NCBI GenBank assembly: GCA_965371225.1
Contig: CBDUXP010000102.1
Location: forward strand, 1-8,991
Direction of reading: 5' to 3'
DNA length: 8,991 nt
Source: CBDUXP01 sp965371225 [NCBI: uncultured bacterium]
Lineage (GTDB): Bacteria; Abyssobacteria; SURF-5; CBDUXP01
Shown: piece after piece, positions 7,403-8,991 of the stretch
Layout: every line of letters begins with the position of its first letter
Numbering within the stretch: the stretch's first letter is position 1
The notes under the pieces: generated by a model
Databases searched by the model: none
The model's input: the letters and a program-made list of their open reading frames with translations, nothing else
Told to the model about the DNA's origin: nothing
Position numbers and translations under genes: made by a program

Positions 7403-8038
7403 ATGCCCGAGATCAACATGGTGACGGGCGGCGGCTGGATCATGCTGCCGATCCTGCTGTGCTCCCTGTTATCCGTCTCCGTCATCTTCGAACGCTTCTT
7501 TAGCCTGCGCCGCGCCTCCATTGACGCGCGCGATTTCATGGATACGATTCGCGGCGTGCTCACGCGCGGCCAGGTGCGGGAAGCGCTCTTCCTCTGCGAC
7601 CAGCAGGAGGGTTTCCTCCCGTTCATCCTCAAGGCGGGCATCCGGAAACACGGCCGGCCGCGCGAGGAGATTCGCGAAGCGATCACCGACGCGGGTACGC
7701 TCGTGGTGCCGACGCTGGAGCGCTACCTGTCCGTGCTCGCGACCGTGGCCAACGTCTCGCCCCTGCTCGGCCTGCTCGGCACCGTGCTCGGCATGGTGCA
7801 GGCGTTCGTGGTTATCCAGCGCCAGGCGGGGGTGGTCAGCCCCGGCGACCTGGCGGGAGGCATCGGCACCGCGCTGCTGACCACCGTGTGGGGCCTCATC
7901 GTCGCGATTCCCACCCTGGTCGCGTACAACTATTTTGTCTCCCGCGTGGACCACATGGTCTGGGAGATGGAAATTCTCTCCACCGAACTGCTCGACGTGT
8001 TGACCGGGCAGGTGCCGGAGCACGATGCGGCTGCGTAA
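7403..8038 (+). CDS. exbB: ExbB/TolQ/MotA-family proton channel subunit
   Basis: This inner membrane protein forms, with ExbD, a proton-driven motor that energises TonB- or Tol-type proteins. It has 211 residues, near the family norm. Three membrane helices fit the ExbB pattern: TM1 about 11-29 (GWIMLPILLCSLLSVSVIF) followed by ERFFSL; a large cytoplasmic loop with an amphipathic helical region (36-108); TM2 about 109-135 with PLLGLLGTVLGM (120-131); and TM3 about 154-178 with TALLTTVWGLIVAIPT (156-171) and YNYF. The Thr residues and Gly pattern in TM2 and TM3 that line the channel are present. exbD starts inside its last 14 bases, so the two are co-translated. ExbB, TolQ and general MotA/TolQ/ExbB members cannot be told apart firmly from this sequence. 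The symbol exbB is used because the partner is ExbD-like and a TonB-like gene follows. Confidence 0.93.
   Translation: MPEINMVTGGGWIMLPILLCSLLSVSVIFERFFSLRRASIDARDFMDTIRGVLTRGQVREALFLCDQQEGFLPFILKAGIRKHGRPREEIREAITDAGTLVVPTLERYLSVLATVANVSPLLGLLGTVLGMVQAFVVIQRQAGVVSPGDLAGGIGTALLTTVWGLIVAIPTLVAYNYFVSRVDHMVWEMEILSTELLDVLTGQVPEHDAAA
8017..8020 (+). promoter_or_regulatory. Shine-Dalgarno for exbD inside exbB
   Basis: GGAG lies 4 bases before the ATG at 8025 in the last codons of exbB. It supports a 14-base gene overlap and coupled synthesis of the two channel subunits. Confidence 0.55.
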
Positions 8039-8453
8039 ACGCGCGGGCACGCACCGGCGCCTCATTGCCACGCTGAACCTCACGCCGCTGATCGACGTGG
8101 TGTTCCAGCTCCTCATCTTCTTCATGCTCTCGTCGAACTTCGTCCTCCAGCCGGGCATCAAGGTGGAGCTGCCCAAGGCGAAGGCCGTCACCCTGCAGGA
8201 ACGGGACAATCTGATCCTGACGATCTCGAAGAACAGCGAGCTGTTCGTCAACGAGCAGCGGGTCACGCTGGCGCAGTTGCCGAACGTGTTGCTGGAGCGC
8301 GTGGCGACCGAGGGGCATCGCACCTTGTTCATCAAGCCCGACCGCCGCGTGTCGACGGGCCTGCTGGTGGAGACCATGGGCATCGCCAAGAGCGTGGGCA
8401 TCGAGGCCATTGGCATCGCCACGGAGCCCATCGGGTCGAAGGCCACGCCGTGA
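8025..8453 (+). CDS. exbD: ExbD/TolR-family biopolymer transport protein
   Basis: ExbD is the second motor subunit: one membrane helix inside the ExbB pentamer and a periplasmic domain that contacts TonB or the wall. The 142 residues match the family length. A basic cytoplasmic start (MRLRKRAGTHRR) precedes LNLTPLIDVVFQLLIFFML (17-35), the family signature. Asp24, equivalent to the proton-carrying Asp25 of E. coli ExbD, is present, so the motor should work. The periplasmic part shows the usual order VELPKAKA, LILTISKNSELFVN, then TLFIKPDRRVSTGLLVETMGIAKSVGIEAIGIAT (about 104-137). The start is fixed by GGAG and by the family N-terminus. The stop overlaps the GTG of the next gene (GTGA). TolR is a possible alternative name, but no tolA, tolB or pal is visible here. 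Confidence 0.94.
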   Translation: MRLRKRAGTHRRLIATLNLTPLIDVVFQLLIFFMLSSNFVLQPGIKVELPKAKAVTLQERDNLILTISKNSELFVNEQRVTLAQLPNVLLERVATEGHRTLFIKPDRRVSTGLLVETMGIAKSVGIEAIGIATEPIGSKATP

Positions 8454-8854
8454 CCTGGGGGTTGGGGGCGGTCCGGTCCTGGTTCGCCGCCGCCGTCGCG
8501 TTCCACGCGCTCGTGGGCGCGGCGTTGTGGAGCGTGCGCGTGCCCGTAGCCGATCCACCGCGGCCGCTGGTGGTGCACCTGCTGCCCGCCATGCGTCCGC
8601 CCGCGCCCGCCGCCGCGCAGTTTGTCGAGCCCCCGCTGCAGCCGGGCCCCGTCCCGCGACCGTACCTGCCCCTCCCGCCGGTGGCGCTGGACGCGGCGAC
8701 GCTGCTGCCCGGCCCGTTTCCGCTGGCGGACCCGGCGCTGGAGGCGTTGCGGGCGGCGCCCGTGGTGCCCACTCCCTCGCCCCTCGCTGCCGCCACCCTG
8801 GCCGAGCCGGTGCGCATCCTGGCGCGCGAGGCCCCCACGCCGGTCGTGGAATGA
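8450..8854 (+). CDS. Short TonB-like protein: N-terminal anchor and Pro-rich arm, no C-terminal domain
   Basis: The 134 residues begin with one membrane helix (about 11-28, WFAAAVAFHALVGAALWS) after a single Arg, which places the rest in the periplasm. The remainder is proline-rich: 28 Pro in the whole protein, all after residue 30. The stretch PLVVHLLPAMRPP just after the helix resembles the start of the TonB periplasmic part (PISVTMV... then Pro-rich). His19 in the helix fits the His of the TonB SxxxH motif, but the Ser position is Ala15. No TonB C-terminal beta domain (YP...G, then R.W.F-type motifs) is present: the chain ends TPVVE. The GTG start overlaps the exbD stop as GTGA, with GAAGG 7 bases upstream. 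In this context I infer a partner of the ExbBD motor. It could also be an uncharacterised Pro-rich membrane protein. Confidence 0.7.
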   Translation: MTWGLGAVRSWFAAAVAFHALVGAALWSVRVPVADPPRPLVVHLLPAMRPPAPAAAQFVEPPLQPGPVPRPYLPLPPVALDAATLLPGPFPLADPALEALRAAPVVPTPSPLAAATLAEPVRILAREAPTPVVE

Positions 8855-8863
8855 CGCGGCGGC

Positions 8864-8991
8864 ATGTCCCTCTTCGCGGCCGCGTGGGTGTACTTCGGGG
8901 GGCTGCTGTTGGCCGTGGCCGCCATCGCCGCGCTCGCGTCCGGCCGCCGCGCCGTCGCGCGCACGCATCCCGAAGCGCCGCCGCAGATCAA
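8864..8991 (+). CDS. N-terminal start of a membrane-anchored protein, cut by window end
   Basis: The frame is open from ATG 8864 to the window edge, giving 42 complete codons. Residues about 4-25 are hydrophobic (FAAAWVYFGG...AAIAALAS), followed by GRRAVARTHPEAPPQI. The Arg/His-rich stretch after the helix suggests that what follows is in the cytoplasm. A helix, a short basic linker and Pro-Gln-Ile is how many membrane-bound family 2 glycosyltransferases lead into their SVVIPARNEE motif, so that is my guess, not a call. It starts 9 bases after the previous stop and is in the same frame as it. A start at 8851 (ATGA) was not chosen because its frame gives an Arg-rich, non-protein-like chain. 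Confidence 0.55.
   Translation, partial: MSLFAAAWVYFGGLLLAVAAIAALASGRRAVARTHPEAPPQI

Noticed and set aside
7469-8968. 499-codon open frame on the - strand opposite exbB, exbD and the TonB-like gene
   Set aside because: It is antisense to genes with firm family matches. Its composition (His, Gly, Arg, Gln) is low in complexity and it has no ribosome binding site or domain.
8851-8991. ATGA start at 8851 overlapping the TonB-like stop
   Set aside because: That frame gives an Arg-rich chain without hydrophobic or domain features, while the frame from 8864 gives a clean membrane helix.

Overview
The window is GC-rich, with G or C at most third codon positions. It is filled almost end to end by nine genes on the + strand, with no gene-free stretch longer than about 20 bases. 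The order is rnr (3' part) - argC - argJ - argB - large TPR protein - exbB - exbD - short TonB-like protein - start of a membrane protein. Stops and starts overlap or nearly touch at every junction: TAATG at rnr/argC, an 18-base gap, a 1-base gap, a likely 59-base overlap, a 21-base gap, a 14-base overlap, GTGA, and a 9-base gap. I see no terminator hairpin or obvious promoter inside, so the simplest reading is one long transcription unit, or a chain of coupled units, that starts upstream of the window. The organism is a Gram-negative (diderm) bacterium, because ExbB/ExbD-type proton channels need an outer membrane partner. A PVC-group lineage such as Verrucomicrobiota/Opitutales is my guess from gene order and style, at low confidence.

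Bases 1-1356 hold the C-terminal part of RNase R: the end of the RNB catalytic domain, an S1 RNA-binding domain and an Arg-rich tail. Bases 1356-4503 hold argC, argJ and argB, three steps of the acetylated ornithine/arginine pathway. ArgJ transfers acetyl from N-acetylornithine to glutamate, ArgB phosphorylates N-acetylglutamate, and ArgC reduces the acyl phosphate to the semialdehyde. All three keep their catalytic motifs and look functional. argA, argD, argE and argF are not in the window.

Bases 4445-8854 look like an envelope module. It has a roughly 978-residue, probably exported TPR-repeat protein, an ExbB/TolQ-type channel subunit, an ExbD/TolR-type subunit with its transmembrane Asp, and a 134-residue TonB-like protein. 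That last protein has the N-terminal anchor and a proline-rich periplasmic arm but no room for a TonB C-terminal domain. I infer that the ExbB-ExbD pair uses the proton gradient to drive this short TonB-like protein and/or the TPR protein. The last 128 bases begin a further gene with one N-terminal membrane helix, cut by the window edge.

The most interesting point is this module: a giant TPR protein plus ExbBD plus a TonB that stops before its receptor-binding domain. No mobile element, CRISPR array, tRNA, rRNA or riboswitch was seen.
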